A DNA stretch of 64,000 nucleotides, taken from positions 17,018 to 81,017 of the forward strand of contig MHBH01000084.1 of the NCBI GenBank assembly GCA_001804805.1. Reading direction: 5' to 3'. This DNA comes from Lentisphaerae bacterium GWF2_49_21 (lineage in GTDB: Bacteria > Verrucomicrobiota > Lentisphaeria > Victivallales > GWF2-50-93). The notes under the pieces are model-generated. The model did not search any database. It was not told the DNA's origin and worked only from the letters and a program-made list of their open reading frames with translations. Below are positions 9,085-17,871 of the stretch, in pieces (the stretch's first letter is position 1; each line of letters opens with the position of its first letter). The position numbers and the translations under genes are program-made.

Positions 9085-10044
9085 ATGGCCAGTGCAGCAG
9101 ACAAAGATTCCGCCAGGAAGGCTGTCACCTGCGCCGAGGCCTCCGATACCGGAAAACGACTCGATTCCTATCTTGCCGGAAGATTCACCTATCATTCACG
9201 GACTGAATGGCAGAAGATGATAAGCGGCGGGAAGATACGACTCAACGGAGCCGTGGCGAGGAGTTCCCGGAAAATTGCTGGCGGCGACAGGATTGAATAT
9301 GACACCGCAGGCATTGTGGAACCTGAAGTCGACGGGAATTTCCAGATCATCTTTTCCGACGAACATCTGATCGTGGTTTCAAAACCGGGAAATCTTCCCT
9401 GCCATCCCTCAGGCCCCTTTTTCAAGAACACACTGTGGCATATGCTTGCCGGTAAATTCGGGAAGACATATTTCGTCAACAGGATCGACCGGGAGACGTC
9501 AGGGCTTGTTATTATCGCCAGGAGTCCCCGGATAGCCTCCGAAATGTCGGAATCCCATGCTGACATCAGGAAAAAGTATATTGCAGTCGTTCACGGCAGG
9601 TTTCCGGCGGACTGCCATGCGAGAGGATTCATGTGTGCGGACACGGCAAGCGCGATCAGGAAGAAACGGAGATTCTACCAGGGGCCTCAGGCGGGGAAGG
9701 ATGATGAATATTCCGAAGGCATATTCAAGTTCCTCGAGTCTAAGGGCGGCCTCAGCATTGTTGAGGTGGAGCTTGTGACAGGACGGCTGCACCAGATACG
9801 CGCCACGCTTTCTTTCCTTGGATTCCCGCTGGTAGGAGACAAGATCTACGGTCTGGATGAGAACTTCTATCTGAGGTTCATAGAGGGCTCGATGACCGAT
9901 GAAGACAAGGTGAAGCTCATGATTGGAAGACAGGCGCTGCACTCATCAAGCCTTGAATTTACCCATCCTGTCAATGGCGAGGATATGCTTTTAAATGCCG
10001 ATCTGCCGGAGGACATGAAAAACCTGATAAATAAGGAAGGCTGA
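9085..10044 (+). CDS. RluA-family RNA pseudouridine synthase
   Basis: A 319-aa protein with an N-terminal S4-like RNA-binding domain (residues about 15-75, LDSYLAGRFT and KIRLNG) and an RluA-type catalytic domain. The catalytic aspartate lies in VNRIDRETSGL, where most relatives have HRLD. The later GRLHQIR and GFPLVGDKIYG motifs are canonical. It isomerises uridines in rRNA or tRNA, but the exact target (RluC/RluD-like or other) cannot be read from sequence. It begins 2 bp after the upstream membrane enzyme's stop. Cytoplasmic. Confidence 0.9.
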   Translation: MASAADKDSARKAVTCAEASDTGKRLDSYLAGRFTYHSRTEWQKMISGGKIRLNGAVARSSRKIAGGDRIEYDTAGIVEPEVDGNFQIIFSDEHLIVVSKPGNLPCHPSGPFFKNTLWHMLAGKFGKTYFVNRIDRETSGLVIIARSPRIASEMSESHADIRKKYIAVVHGRFPADCHARGFMCADTASAIRKKRRFYQGPQAGKDDEYSEGIFKFLESKGGLSIVEVELVTGRLHQIRATLSFLGFPLVGDKIYGLDENFYLRFIEGSMTDEDKVKLMIGRQALHSSSLEFTHPVNGEDMLLNADLPEDMKNLINKEG

Positions 10045-10119
10045 TTTTATATTAGATTAATTGAAAAAGACGGAAGAGAGTTTATTTTTATATCTGATAT
10101 GTTTTTATAAAGGATTGTT

Positions 10120-10512
10120 ATGTGGCTTTTCTCAATATTGGCGATCATAATGGTGGTAGGGACGGCGATATGCTATCTGGTGATGGGAACGCTGCCCGAA
10201 ATGTATATCCACATGTTCGCCTATGGATTTCTTCTCGCCGGAATCGGCTACCTGATCGAGCTCATGAAGAAGAGGGAGAAGAACATGGAAGCCCATATGG
10301 AATGGATACTCGATAAGAAATTCAAGATCTTTGCCGAGGAGCTCAAGACGATAAGGACCTTGATTTTAAAGCTCGAAGATAGAAGGGAAAGCAGTGTTGA
10401 ACCTTTGGCGCCTTTCATTCCGCCTCTTGTCCTGCCGAGAAGAGAGAACGGCCTCAAGGATGAGAAGCCTATTTTCTCGGCTCCGATTTCCAAGCAGAAA
10501 TTTGAAGATTGA
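10120..10512 (+). CDS. Small two-helix membrane protein
   Basis: A 130-aa hypothetical protein. Residues about 2-22 (WLFSILAIIMVVGTAICYLV) and 28-48 are two hydrophobic helices. The rest is a charged helix (RTLILKLEDRRES) and a proline-rich tail. No family is recognised. AAGGATTGTT before the ATG gives a plausible ribosome-binding site. It is on the same strand as its neighbours but separated by 75 bp of AT-rich DNA that may hold its promoter. Confidence 0.6.
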   Translation: MWLFSILAIIMVVGTAICYLVMGTLPEMYIHMFAYGFLLAGIGYLIELMKKREKNMEAHMEWILDKKFKIFAEELKTIRTLILKLEDRRESSVEPLAPFIPPLVLPRRENGLKDEKPIFSAPISKQKFED

Positions 10513-10603
10513 AACAGAATCACTGGTTCAATTATGCCAGATATGAAAATCCAAATCCCTCACAAGTCAAGCTGGCTCTTCGGCCGCCCGGTATCGGTAT
10601 AGA

Positions 10604-11872
10604 ATGAAAACGGGAATGCCTTTCGACTGGAAGCCTATTATATACCGAGGCGTAGAATCGGAGGAGCTCGACTACAAGGCCGCGCAGAACTGGAACAACC
10701 TCAACAGGGCCGGAAAGGCCCGCTTTGCACGCCACTGCATGGCGATCGCAAACACCAAGGGCGGCTATATCGTGGTCGGAGTGGGTGAAGACAAGTCCGG
10801 ACGCCCCTGCATCTATACGGGGGTGAACGACCGCCAGTGCAAGTCATTCGATCCGACCGATGTCGGGAATGTCATCAACAGGTTCTCGGATCCGGCCATA
10901 GATTTCGACATTGAACGGCCGGTTGTCGACGATAAAAGATATGTGGTCTTTGTCATCAGGCGCTTCTCGGAGATACCGCACGTCTGCAGCTACAGCTGCA
11001 ACTCCGAACTCCAGCAGGGCGTCTTCTACATCAGGACGGCCGATGCTTCGAGCCGGCCGGCCTACAAGGCTTCAGAGATACACGGGATCGTCCAGCGCGC
11101 ACTCAGGAACCAGCGTGAACTCCTCGGCAGGATGCTAAGAGGTATCCTCTATGAGGGGAGGAAGACGCTCGCCCCTGAGGCCAAGAGCGAATTCATTGAA
11201 CAAATAAGCCATTCATTCAAGATTTTCGACAAGAGGAAGAAGGAATTCAAGCTTGACAGGGGGACGGTGTGGGAGATATCGGTCTTCCCATCTGAATTCA
11301 TTGTGGACAAATGTTCTCTTTCCGAAATCCGGAAGGCGGTGGAGAATTCAGTTTCCACGACACTTGAGTCGTCATTTGTCTTTCTCGAGGAGAGCGAGGA
11401 GAGTTTTTTCACCAATGTTGCGTTCCGCACATTTTCCAAGGAACGCAGGCAGTACTGGCAGGCCTTCAGTTCCGGACTTTTCCACTATATAACAGTTGTC
11501 GAAAAGGATAAAAACTCACTGAAATACGATGACATTGTGAAGATGGTCTCCAGCGCGGTTCATTTTCTGGGCCAATATTACTATGAGCTTGGTTACACCG
11601 ACGAGCTTTTCGGCCTGAAATTCAAAGTCTCCTCCGTGGAAGGTGTACGCCTGACAGGAATCGGAGGCAAGGCAGGTGAAAGTTCTCATGTGTGCCGCAT
11701 ACCTGAAATAGAAGTCAAGATCCAGCGTACGGCCGCCGATCTGATGAGCGGCAATGCCGGACACAGCGCAAGGATAATACGCGAGATCTGCGAGCGCTTC
11801 AATTTTCCCCAGGGCAAACATGTGCAGCTTGAAAATATGATAACGGACTTCCTTGAGAAGAGAAATATTTAA
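10604..11872 (+). CDS. AlbA_2 (divergent AAA-4 / Schlafen-like) domain protein
   Basis: A 422-aa protein. The N-terminal 30-150 region carries the hallmark of the AlbA_2 putative DNA/RNA-binding domain: ESEELDYKAAQNW, then AIANTKGGYIVVGVGED, and a later FYIRTADASSRPA. Such domains occur in transcriptional regulators and stress or antiviral proteins. The C-terminal 270 residues match nothing I recognise. No signal peptide is seen. The 3' end overlaps the convergent dsbD gene by 4 bp. A clear ribosome-binding site is not visible before the ATG at 10604, and the in-frame ATG at 10616 is an alternative. Confidence 0.7.
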   Translation: MKTGMPFDWKPIIYRGVESEELDYKAAQNWNNLNRAGKARFARHCMAIANTKGGYIVVGVGEDKSGRPCIYTGVNDRQCKSFDPTDVGNVINRFSDPAIDFDIERPVVDDKRYVVFVIRRFSEIPHVCSYSCNSELQQGVFYIRTADASSRPAYKASEIHGIVQRALRNQRELLGRMLRGILYEGRKTLAPEAKSEFIEQISHSFKIFDKRKKEFKLDRGTVWEISVFPSEFIVDKCSLSEIRKAVENSVSTTLESSFVFLEESEESFFTNVAFRTFSKERRQYWQAFSSGLFHYITVVEKDKNSLKYDDIVKMVSSAVHFLGQYYYELGYTDELFGLKFKVSSVEGVRLTGIGGKAGESSHVCRIPEIEVKIQRTAADLMSGNAGHSARIIREICERFNFPQGKHVQLENMITDFLEKRNI

Positions 11873-13434
11873 TTCTGCGGGAGCAGAACTAAATATGTCG
11901 GGAAGCCGAGGACCTTGAAATAGGTCAGGACTTCAAATGTCTCCGGATCGTCCGGATTTTCCGCATGGTATTTGACTTTTACAAATCCTTCCAGCTTTCC
12001 TGTGACTTTGGCATTCCTGAGAGTCGTCAGATCCATCGCCTCGCAGTTCTTGCACCAGCTTGCAGTAAAGTCGATCAGCAGCGGCAGTTTCTCCTTTTCC
12101 GAGTTGGCGAAAGCTTCAGGAAGAGATGAAAGCCATCCGCTTTCAATTGGCGCAGGCCCCTTTTTTGAGATGATGGAGTAGCCGGAATATGCGTAATAGG
12201 TTGCAATGGCAATTATGAAAACCCCGAAGACGTATTTGACCTTGACCATCCATGCTCCGGGTTTTGGAAGAAGCGCAAGGCCGGCTCCGGCGAACGGCCA
12301 TGGCAGTGCCATTCCCGCGCCAAGGAGGAAGGGGAGCAGAAGCCCGTAGAAATCCCCCTGGGAATAAAGATATGACGAGAAAAGCAGGACAGCGATCACG
12401 ACGGGAGCTACGCATGCTCCCGCAAGCAATGCCGACACAGCGCCCATGGTCATCGCCGTGATCATGCTCCGGCTTTTGTTGTCGGTGCCGGACTTGAGGA
12501 ATTTTGAGAAGTCGATCGGGAATATGTCGAACATGGCGAGAGCGAGGAAGATAAAAACCAGCGCAGCTGCAAAATTAAAAAATGGAGAGGCGTTGATCGC
12601 TCCAAATGTGGATCCGGTGAGGACGGCGGCAATCCCGAGAAGGCCATATGCAAGAGTTATCCCGATTCCATACATCAGCCCGAGGACGAAGCCCTGGAAT
12701 TTCGATGTGGCATTTGCTCCGGCTCCGATTATGGCCAGGTTCACAGGAATCAGCGGCAGGACGCATGGTGTCAGATTCAGAGCGAGTCCTCCGAGCATGA
12801 TCAGCAGGAATGAGATTATCAGGTTGCTGTCTTTCAGATTGTCAAACAGCGAATATTTAATGGTTTTTCCCGGATTCACGGAAGATTCGAGGAATGATAT
12901 GAACTCGCTTGCATTCATATAACCGACTTCAGATCCCGCGAGTTTTGACCTGGCGGCGAGTTCCTTCCACGTTGCGGGAGCTGCAATTATTTTCTCCGGT
13001 TCCGGTTTGGGGGCCGGAGATTTTGTTTCCTCCGGAATGGTTTGGATGGTCAGCTCGATCTTCTTGGGCGGATAGCAGAGGAATGGTTTCCTGCTGCAGC
13101 CTTGGAACTCGATTGAGGCTTTCAAGGCGCCAGCCAGTCCATCCGAGGAATATTCCCAGATGTTCACGCCTTCTGGATATACAGAATGTTCCTTGTTGAA
13201 TGCGTCTTTTTCATTTACTGTTTCGGGAGACCGCAGAAGCTTAGCTGTCTTATCGGCTGAATCGGCAATCTGGATCTTTGTCTTGTCGCTGTATAAGTAG
13301 CAGTCCTTCTGGATATCGGCTTTGATTGTGATCTTACCGTCCTTTGAGTCGGATGTCCAAGTGAAAGGAGAAGCGGCATCAGCATTTGGCACTGATGAAA
13401 GCAGCAGCATTGCAATGATAAATAATTGCTTCAT
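11869..13434 (-). CDS. dsbD: Thiol:disulfide interchange protein DsbD
   Basis: A 521-aa protein with all three DsbD parts. After a signal peptide (about 1-20) comes the periplasmic alpha domain, with Cys113 and Cys120 in FQGCSRKPFLCYPP. The membrane beta domain (about 200-420) has Cys224 in LTPCVLPL and Cys341 in GACVAPVV. The C-terminal thioredoxin-like gamma domain has the WCKNC active site (Cys461, Cys464). DsbD passes electrons from cytoplasmic thioredoxin across the membrane to periplasmic disulfide isomerases and related reductants. It lies 27 bp downstream of an anti-sigma factor gene with a cysteine/histidine zinc motif, which suggests redox- or envelope-stress-linked control. Its 3' end overlaps the convergent AlbA_2 gene by 4 bp. 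Confidence 0.92.
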   Translation of the reverse strand: MKQLFIIAMLLLSSVPNADAASPFTWTSDSKDGKITIKADIQKDCYLYSDKTKIQIADSADKTAKLLRSPETVNEKDAFNKEHSVYPEGVNIWEYSSDGLAGALKASIEFQGCSRKPFLCYPPKKIELTIQTIPEETKSPAPKPEPEKIIAAPATWKELAARSKLAGSEVGYMNASEFISFLESSVNPGKTIKYSLFDNLKDSNLIISFLLIMLGGLALNLTPCVLPLIPVNLAIIGAGANATSKFQGFVLGLMYGIGITLAYGLLGIAAVLTGSTFGAINASPFFNFAAALVFIFLALAMFDIFPIDFSKFLKSGTDNKSRSMITAMTMGAVSALLAGACVAPVVIAVLLFSSYLYSQGDFYGLLLPFLLGAGMALPWPFAGAGLALLPKPGAWMVKVKYVFGVFIIAIATYYAYSGYSIISKKGPAPIESGWLSSLPEAFANSEKEKLPLLIDFTASWCKNCEAMDLTTLRNAKVTGKLEGFVKVKYHAENPDDPETFEVLTYFKVLGFPTYLVLLPQN

Positions 13435-13461
13435 TCGGGTAATCTATCATGGAAACTGGAA

Positions 13462-14340
13462 TTATCTGTTTTTGGAAACGATTTTGATCTCATATCCTAC
13501 TTTGTCATCAGCGTTTCCGTAGAAGACATTCTGTTCGGGCTGGGGCTGTGCCGGGGAAAGAAGCTCGAATCCATCCTTGGCATAAAGCCTGACGAATGTC
13601 GAGAGCTGCATCTTGTTCAGGCTGACTGATGAACTCAGTGTTCCGGAGTCATCGGCTGTGAATTTCAAGATGTCCGCCTTCACTCCGGTTTTATTCAGGC
13701 ATTCTTTCGCCTTGGCGATAGCGTTGCCCATATCGTCGGTTGTCCATACTTGGCTGACGGAGTCGGGAATTATTGCAGGTTTGTCTGGCGAATATTCCTT
13801 CTGTGCCGGAGTCATGAACCTGATGTCCGGAGATGTACTCACGTCCCTTAGGTTCCGAATCTCGATCTCGCCCGGGATGCCGGCGATTCCGGCCGGAGCT
13901 TTTTGCGGGATCGTCGAGACTATGCTGGCTGGCGGAGATGTGCGGAGCGGCTGGCTGCCGGTTATCTTGGAATTGCTGTCGGTGAAATTTTTGATATAGA
14001 CGAAAATTCCTGCGATCAGGATGAAGACGGCTGCTGCTTTCATGAACTGGATAATATAGAAGGGTACCACGGGGTTTTTCTCTGCGGAAATCTTCGAACG
14101 TACTTTTTTCAGCATGGTTTCCGGAAAATCAGCATTTTGCTTTTCTTTCATGTTCCTTGCAATGGCTCCGGCCATCTTCGCAAAATCTTCCAGCCTGGAC
14201 TGGCATTCCGCACAGGAGGCGATGTGGGCCGATTCCGGGCCTTCCTTGGGCAATTCGCCGTCAAAGTATGCGCAGACGATCTCGTGATCCGGGCATCCGG
14301 TGGTGTTTTCTTTGATGTTCTTATTTCTGTTCATCTTCAA
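13462..14340 (-). CDS. Zinc-binding anti-sigma factor (ZAS type, membrane-anchored)
   Basis: A 292-aa protein. The N-terminal cytoplasmic part has the His-x3-Cys-x2-Cys signature (His39, Cys43, Cys46 in HIASCAEC) plus an upstream Cys23, as in zf-HC2/ZAS anti-sigma domains that sequester ECF sigma factors. One membrane helix follows at about 100-117, then about 175 periplasmic residues that match no domain I recognise. In redox-sensing relatives the cysteines release zinc and the sigma factor on oxidation. The gene lies directly downstream of an ECF sigma factor gene and upstream of dsbD, which fits a partner-switch role. Confidence 0.82.
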   Translation of the reverse strand: MKMNRNKNIKENTTGCPDHEIVCAYFDGELPKEGPESAHIASCAECQSRLEDFAKMAGAIARNMKEKQNADFPETMLKKVRSKISAEKNPVVPFYIIQFMKAAAVFILIAGIFVYIKNFTDSNSKITGSQPLRTSPPASIVSTIPQKAPAGIAGIPGEIEIRNLRDVSTSPDIRFMTPAQKEYSPDKPAIIPDSVSQVWTTDDMGNAIAKAKECLNKTGVKADILKFTADDSGTLSSSVSLNKMQLSTFVRLYAKDGFELLSPAQPQPEQNVFYGNADDKVGYEIKIVSKNR

Positions 14341-14379
14341 TTCGCTCCGCCCCTTGATTTTACTTCGTCATCTTGCCTT

Positions 14380-14425
14380 GCAGGACAAGTTCGATACTTG
14401 CTCCGCATCAGCGGAGTTCCGTGTT
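14380..14425. repeat. CTCCGC hairpin overlapping the sigma-factor stop
   Basis: CTCCGC-ATCA-GCGGAG (14400-14415) forms a 6-bp hairpin whose loop contains the TGA stop of the sigma gene on the minus strand. The flanks repeat the word tcgatact (14393-14400 and 14425-14432). It is probably an inserted repeat at the gene end. Confidence 0.45.
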
Positions 14426-15037
14426 CGATACTGGACATTCACTTTTTAGTCTTTCTGAAAGCGTCTCCCTCGCCCTGGATATCCTTGACTTGACCGTTCC
14501 GATGTTTGCTTCAGTGATTTTTGCGATGTCCTCATAGCTCATATTTTCGACATGTCTCAGGATTATGACCTCCTTCAGCGTCTCAGGCAGGGCGTCTACG
14601 GCCTTCATGATCCTCGAATTTTCTTCAGCGCTCTCAATTGCCTTTTCCGGACCATTGGAGATGTCCGGGACATCCATGTCCTGGTTTTTGCCGTCATTGC
14701 CGAAGCCTTTTTCCGCTGACATGCTGATATTCTGTCCGGCGCCTCTCCTCCTGTTCCAATGGTACTTGTTCCTGGAGAGATTCATCACGATCCGGTAAAG
14801 CCATGTTGAAAAGGACGAATCACCCCTGAACGTCTTCAAATTCCTATATGCCTTAACGAAAGCATCCTGTACAACCTCCTCCGCGTCCTCACGGCTACCG
14901 AGAAGCCCATGTGCGACATTGTACATCTGTACGCTGTACTTCCTCACAAGCTCGTCAAAAGCAGCTTCAGAACCCGAATTGAAGCTCCTTACAAGCTCAG
15001 GATCGTCGTTTTTAACTGTCTCTTCCATTATAGACAC
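14408..15037 (-). CDS. ECF-type RNA polymerase sigma factor
   Basis: A 209-aa protein. Region 2 is seen as FDELVRKYSVQMYNVAHGLL with VQDAFVKAYRNL and FSTWLYRIVMN. Region 4 is seen as LPETLKEVIILRHVENMSYE followed by IAKITEANIGTVKSRISRAR, a helix-turn-helix for -35 recognition. There is no region 1.1 or 3, as expected for ECF sigma factors. The best start is GTG at 15037 with GGGGA 7 bp upstream; the in-frame ATG at 15028 is the alternative. It leads the group sigma, anti-sigma, dsbD. The last residues are encoded by a hairpin repeat. Confidence 0.92.
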   Translation of the reverse strand: MSIMEETVKNDDPELVRSFNSGSEAAFDELVRKYSVQMYNVAHGLLGSREDAEEVVQDAFVKAYRNLKTFRGDSSFSTWLYRIVMNLSRNKYHWNRRRGAGQNISMSAEKGFGNDGKNQDMDVPDISNGPEKAIESAEENSRIMKAVDALPETLKEVIILRHVENMSYEDIAKITEANIGTVKSRISRARETLSERLKSECPVSNTELR

Positions 15038-15131
15038 CGGATTCCCCGTAAAGTTCCATGCTTTTGAAAAATATCGGATGGTAAGATAATCCCTGAACTG
15101 GAAAATTGCATAGCAACTGTCTTTAAATATC

Positions 15132-15884
15132 TTACGGCTCGTGAGTCTTTGTTTTTGTGAATTCTCTGGCGAGTTTCTGGAAGTCTGCAGTTGTCTCGAC
15201 CTCCTTGAGCTGTCTTGTCAGCCGGTTAAGCTCAAGGATCTTCCTGGCCATCCTGCCTGCCTCATCATCGTATGCTTCAATGGCCTGGACGGCCTTCTCA
15301 AGCTCCTCTTCCTTGACACTGACATTCCTGAATGGCCGTGTCGCATCCTGCAGTGTGCTGGTTATTTTATCAAGAGGATAGGAGTCTTCGATAAATGCGT
15401 ATATTGCAACTGCGGTTTCACGATCACCTGTTTTGCTGAATGCTCCGTATAAGGCTTCTAATGCGAGCATGCGCGGATGCGCCATGCTCCAACTCATTGA
15501 GGCTCCATCTGCATGTGAGCAGGTTATTAGAAATCCGATGGATATCCCGAATCCTCCTTTTATGAACTGATGCTTACACTTTTTCCCCATAATCCTCATA
15601 TACAATTCCGGAAGAATCCTGGGAATATCTGGACTGAATGTGTCTGAACTCATGAGTCCCCCTGAGGATTGGGAAAGGACAGTCCGTCTGAAAATCGGCA
15701 GGCCAAATAGTTTGATTTCCCTGATGTCCGCATGCTGCAGGCACTTTGGACAGATTGCGCTGATATCCCAGGTTTCAATGCCTCCACATAAGTCCACGGC
15801 AATAAAAACAAGTAGCGCTATGAACAGGCAAAAGGATATGCGTTTAATTGGAAATCGCCGTTTTGCTTGATTACTCTTAATCAT
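15132..15884 (-). CDS. Hypothetical membrane-anchored protein with CxxC motif
   Basis: A 250-aa protein not recognised. One hydrophobic helix at about 17-34 (SFCLFIALLVFIAVDLCG) is followed by a CPKC motif (residues about 46-49) and scattered His/Cys that could bind metal. The C-terminal half is helical and charged. It is on the same strand as the sigma/anti-sigma genes but upstream of them with a 94-bp gap, so co-transcription is unclear. The codon pattern and intact length support a real gene. Confidence 0.6.
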   Translation of the reverse strand: MIKSNQAKRRFPIKRISFCLFIALLVFIAVDLCGGIETWDISAICPKCLQHADIREIKLFGLPIFRRTVLSQSSGGLMSSDTFSPDIPRILPELYMRIMGKKCKHQFIKGGFGISIGFLITCSHADGASMSWSMAHPRMLALEALYGAFSKTGDRETAVAIYAFIEDSYPLDKITSTLQDATRPFRNVSVKEEELEKAVQAIEAYDDEAGRMARKILELNRLTRQLKEVETTADFQKLAREFTKTKTHEP

Positions 15885-16033
15885 TGCATGTTCTTGGGAT
15901 TAGAGAAGTAGTAAAAACACATTTGATTATCCCCCAGACTTGCCGTTGCTGGGAGAGAGCCTCCCCCTTGAAAACAAGTCTAATATATTCTGGGCGCAGG
16001 CATATTGCAATCAATTGCCAGTACTGGACTTGT

Positions 16034-16060
16034 CCTTCGTGAACTTCGTGCGCTTCGTGG
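16034..16060. repeat. Nonanucleotide-period array
   Basis: Three 9-mers, ccttcgtga, acttcgtgc and gcttcgtgg, share the core cttcgtg. Confidence 0.7.
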
Positions 16061-16117
16061 TTAAGAAATTCTATTCTTTCCGCCGATCCGCCCACTGATA
16101 ACCCGGCATAAATATTT

Positions 16118-16152
16118 CGAAATTCGATATTCAGTATTCGACATTCATAATT
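16118..16152. repeat. Heptanucleotide-period degenerate array
   Basis: Units cgaaatt, cgatatt, cagtatt, cgacatt, cataatt: five 7-mers that keep the att ending. Confidence 0.75.
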
Positions 16153-16238
16153 TCTGCATGTGCCTCTTTTCGCCTCAAAATCCTTGAATCCCAGGCTTTC
16201 CGGACTATCTTCCATCCTGAAAAATATCTGACATTAAT

Positions 16239-16760
16239 ATGCGCAATAAAGGATACATACAGATCTACACCGGCAACGGCAAAGGCAAGACAACTGCCGC
16301 CATCGGTCTGGCTGTCCGTGCCGCAGGAGCCGGACTCAAAGTCTTCATCGGACAGTTCGCCAAGGGCTCGAAATGCAGCGAGCACAAGGCCCTTGCGAAA
16401 TTCGCAAAGAACATAAGGCTGAAGCAGTATGGCGGGAAATGCTTTATAGGAAGAAAGCATGATGCGAAAGATCTTGCGATGGCACGAAGGGGCTTTGAAG
16501 AAATCAAAAGAATGGTCGCCTCGGGCAGATACCCTCTCGTGATACTCGACGAGATAACTACCGCCAATAAATATGGATTTGTGACTGTTGATGAAGTCCT
16601 CATGCTGATCAAGTCGAAGCCGCAGCATGTGGAACTTGTCCTGACTGGCAGAAATGCCGACTCGGAACTGATTAAGTCCGCTGACTTGGTGACCGAGATG
16701 AAGGAAGTGAAGCATTATTTCAAAAGAGGCGTGCAGGCGAGGGTGGGGATTGAGAAGTGA
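16239..16760 (+). CDS. cobO: ATP:corrinoid adenosyltransferase (CobO/BtuR type)
   Basis: A 173-aa protein. It starts with the beta-strand and P-loop GYIQIYTGNGKGKTT typical of the CobA/CobO/BtuR family, followed by AAIGLAVRAAG, the FIGQFAKG segment and a Walker-B-like VILDEIT. The C-terminus has the family's LVLTGRNA and ADLVTEMKE motifs. The enzyme adenosylates cob(I)alamin or a corrinoid precursor to make adenosylcobalamin. No other cobalamin gene is in the window. It may serve corrinoid-dependent enzymes, and two URO-D-family proteins are nearby. A 7-bp-period array starts about 6 bp after the stop. Confidence 0.9.
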   Translation: MRNKGYIQIYTGNGKGKTTAAIGLAVRAAGAGLKVFIGQFAKGSKCSEHKALAKFAKNIRLKQYGGKCFIGRKHDAKDLAMARRGFEEIKRMVASGRYPLVILDEITTANKYGFVTVDEVLMLIKSKPQHVELVLTGRNADSELIKSADLVTEMKEVKHYFKRGVQARVGIEK

Positions 16761-16765
16761 GATGA

Positions 16766-16814
16766 TACTCGAAACTTGATACTTGTAACTCGTAACTTGA
16801 AATTCGAAATTGTA
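16766..16814. repeat. Heptanucleotide-period degenerate array after cobO
   Basis: Units atactcg, aaacttg, atacttg, taactcg, taacttg, aattcga, aattgta. It starts about 6 bp after the cobO stop. Confidence 0.8.
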
Positions 16815-16852
16815 ACCTTGAAAAATGCACGACGATAATTTGTTTCTGTGCC

Positions 16853-16884
16853 TGTCCTCCCTAGCATCTCAGCGAAGGAGGATG
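16853..16884. repeat. Family J hairpin (CCTCC...GAAGGAGG)
   Basis: TGTCCTCC and GAAGGAGGATG pair around a CTAGCATCTCAGC loop. A relative lies at 25164. Both copies are embedded between 7-bp-period arrays. Confidence 0.65.
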
Positions 16885-16893
16885 TTCTGTGGT

Positions 16894-16929
16894 TGAAAAT
16901 CGGCAATTGGAAATTGGCAATCGAAAATG
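16894..16929. repeat. Heptanucleotide-period array reaching the HAD gene start
   Basis: Units tcggcaa, ttggaaa, ttggcaa, tcgaaaa. The ATG of the HAD hydrolase (16927) is at its end. Confidence 0.65.
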
Positions 16930-17799
16930 AAGATATTGAATCAAACATTTCTCCAGTGGTGGAAGAAGAACAGCTGCGGATACCGGGCGCTGCTCTTCGA
17001 CATCGACGGCACGCTCATCGCCGGACGCAAGGTCATGCCGGGGGCTTCAGCTCTTATCAAATGCCTGGAGGGAACAAGGTTCCCGTTCTACCTTTTGACC
17101 AATGACGGCAACCATTCCACCGAGGAAAAAAGCGTTATGCTGAAACGTGCAGGTCTGAACATAAGGCCCGACAGGATCGTTTCCTGTGCCGACGCCCTTG
17201 TCCCTTTCACCGAGAAGAACATGCTCAAAGGCAAGAAGTTCTTTGTCATGGGCGATCTCGGCAGGCCGAACTTCGCGGAAAAGGCCGGATTGAAAGTCGA
17301 AAAAAAGACCAGGAAGATCTGCGAATGCCAGGGCGTGATCGTGGGCGAGGGGACATACAACTGGCAGTCGAACATAAACGCTGCCATGAACTACTTCATT
17401 AAATATCCTGATAGATATCTGGTTGTTCCTAATCCTGACAGCTACTGGCCGAACGGTTCAAGCGGTGAACTTGGAATAGGAGCCGGTGGCAAGGCGCGCT
17501 TCATCTGTACGATCCTGGCCGACTATGGAATCCGGAAAAAGCCTACTTACCTTGGCAAGCCATACGGCGCGATTTTCAATTATGCCTTTGAAATCCTGAT
17601 CAAAAGATTCAATCTGCCTGCAAGCCTGCAGAAGAAACAAGTCCTCATGCTCGGGGATTCGCTGGCCTCAGACATCCATGGCGCGAACAGCTTCGGCCTG
17701 ACCTCGGGTCTTGTCCTGACCGGCATCACCAACAACGACCATATTAAAAAAGCCAAGCCGTCGTTCCGCCCGGACTTCGTATTCCCAGGGATAAACTAG
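16927..17799 (+). CDS. HAD-superfamily hydrolase, type IIA (NagD-like)
   Basis: A 290-aa protein with HAD motif I LLFDIDGTLI (nucleophile Asp and acid/base Asp), motif II around FYLLTNDGN and motif IV MLGDSLASDIHGANSFG. A type IIA cap domain lies between. Members dephosphorylate small phosphorylated metabolites, and the exact substrate cannot be read. The ATG lies directly at the end of a 7-bp-period repeat array with no convincing ribosome-binding site, so the start may have been altered by repeat insertion. The conserved domain begins about 20 residues in. Its TAG stop is followed by a GC hairpin. Confidence 0.85.
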   Translation: MKILNQTFLQWWKKNSCGYRALLFDIDGTLIAGRKVMPGASALIKCLEGTRFPFYLLTNDGNHSTEEKSVMLKRAGLNIRPDRIVSCADALVPFTEKNMLKGKKFFVMGDLGRPNFAEKAGLKVEKKTRKICECQGVIVGEGTYNWQSNINAAMNYFIKYPDRYLVVPNPDSYWPNGSSGELGIGAGGKARFICTILADYGIRKKPTYLGKPYGAIFNYAFEILIKRFNLPASLQKKQVLMLGDSLASDIHGANSFGLTSGLVLTGITNNDHIKKAKPSFRPDFVFPGIN

Positions 17800-17820
17800 T
17801 ATGTTGGGCTTTAGCCCGAC
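17799..17820. repeat. Hairpin GTTGGGC-TTTA-GCCCGAC after the HAD gene
   Basis: A 7-bp stem with one G-T pair and a TTTA loop. It starts within 3 bp of the TAG stop and has no T-run, so it looks like the other hairpin repeats rather than a terminator. Confidence 0.6.
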
Positions 17821-17871
17821 GCATTTTGCAGATCCATGCTTCAATGAATATTTACAAATAATCCCAAAGTT

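Larger units (their letters stand above)
15885..16238. other. Intergenic region between divergent genes, repeat-rich
   Basis: No gene is seen. It contains a 9-bp-period array (16034-16060) and a 7-bp-period array (16118-16152). Both promoters of the divergent genes must lie here, but no clear -35/-10 pair and no cobalamin-riboswitch core before cobO could be recognised. Confidence 0.5.

Noticed and set aside
15005..15060. Sequence GGAACTT-15-GTCTATAA before the ECF sigma gene, resembling a sigma-E-type promoter
   Set aside because: The -10 part overlaps the start codon, so transcription would begin inside the gene. The real promoter must be further upstream.
15885..16238. Cobalamin riboswitch before cobO
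   Set aside because: No recognisable B12-box or core layout; only repeat arrays are seen.
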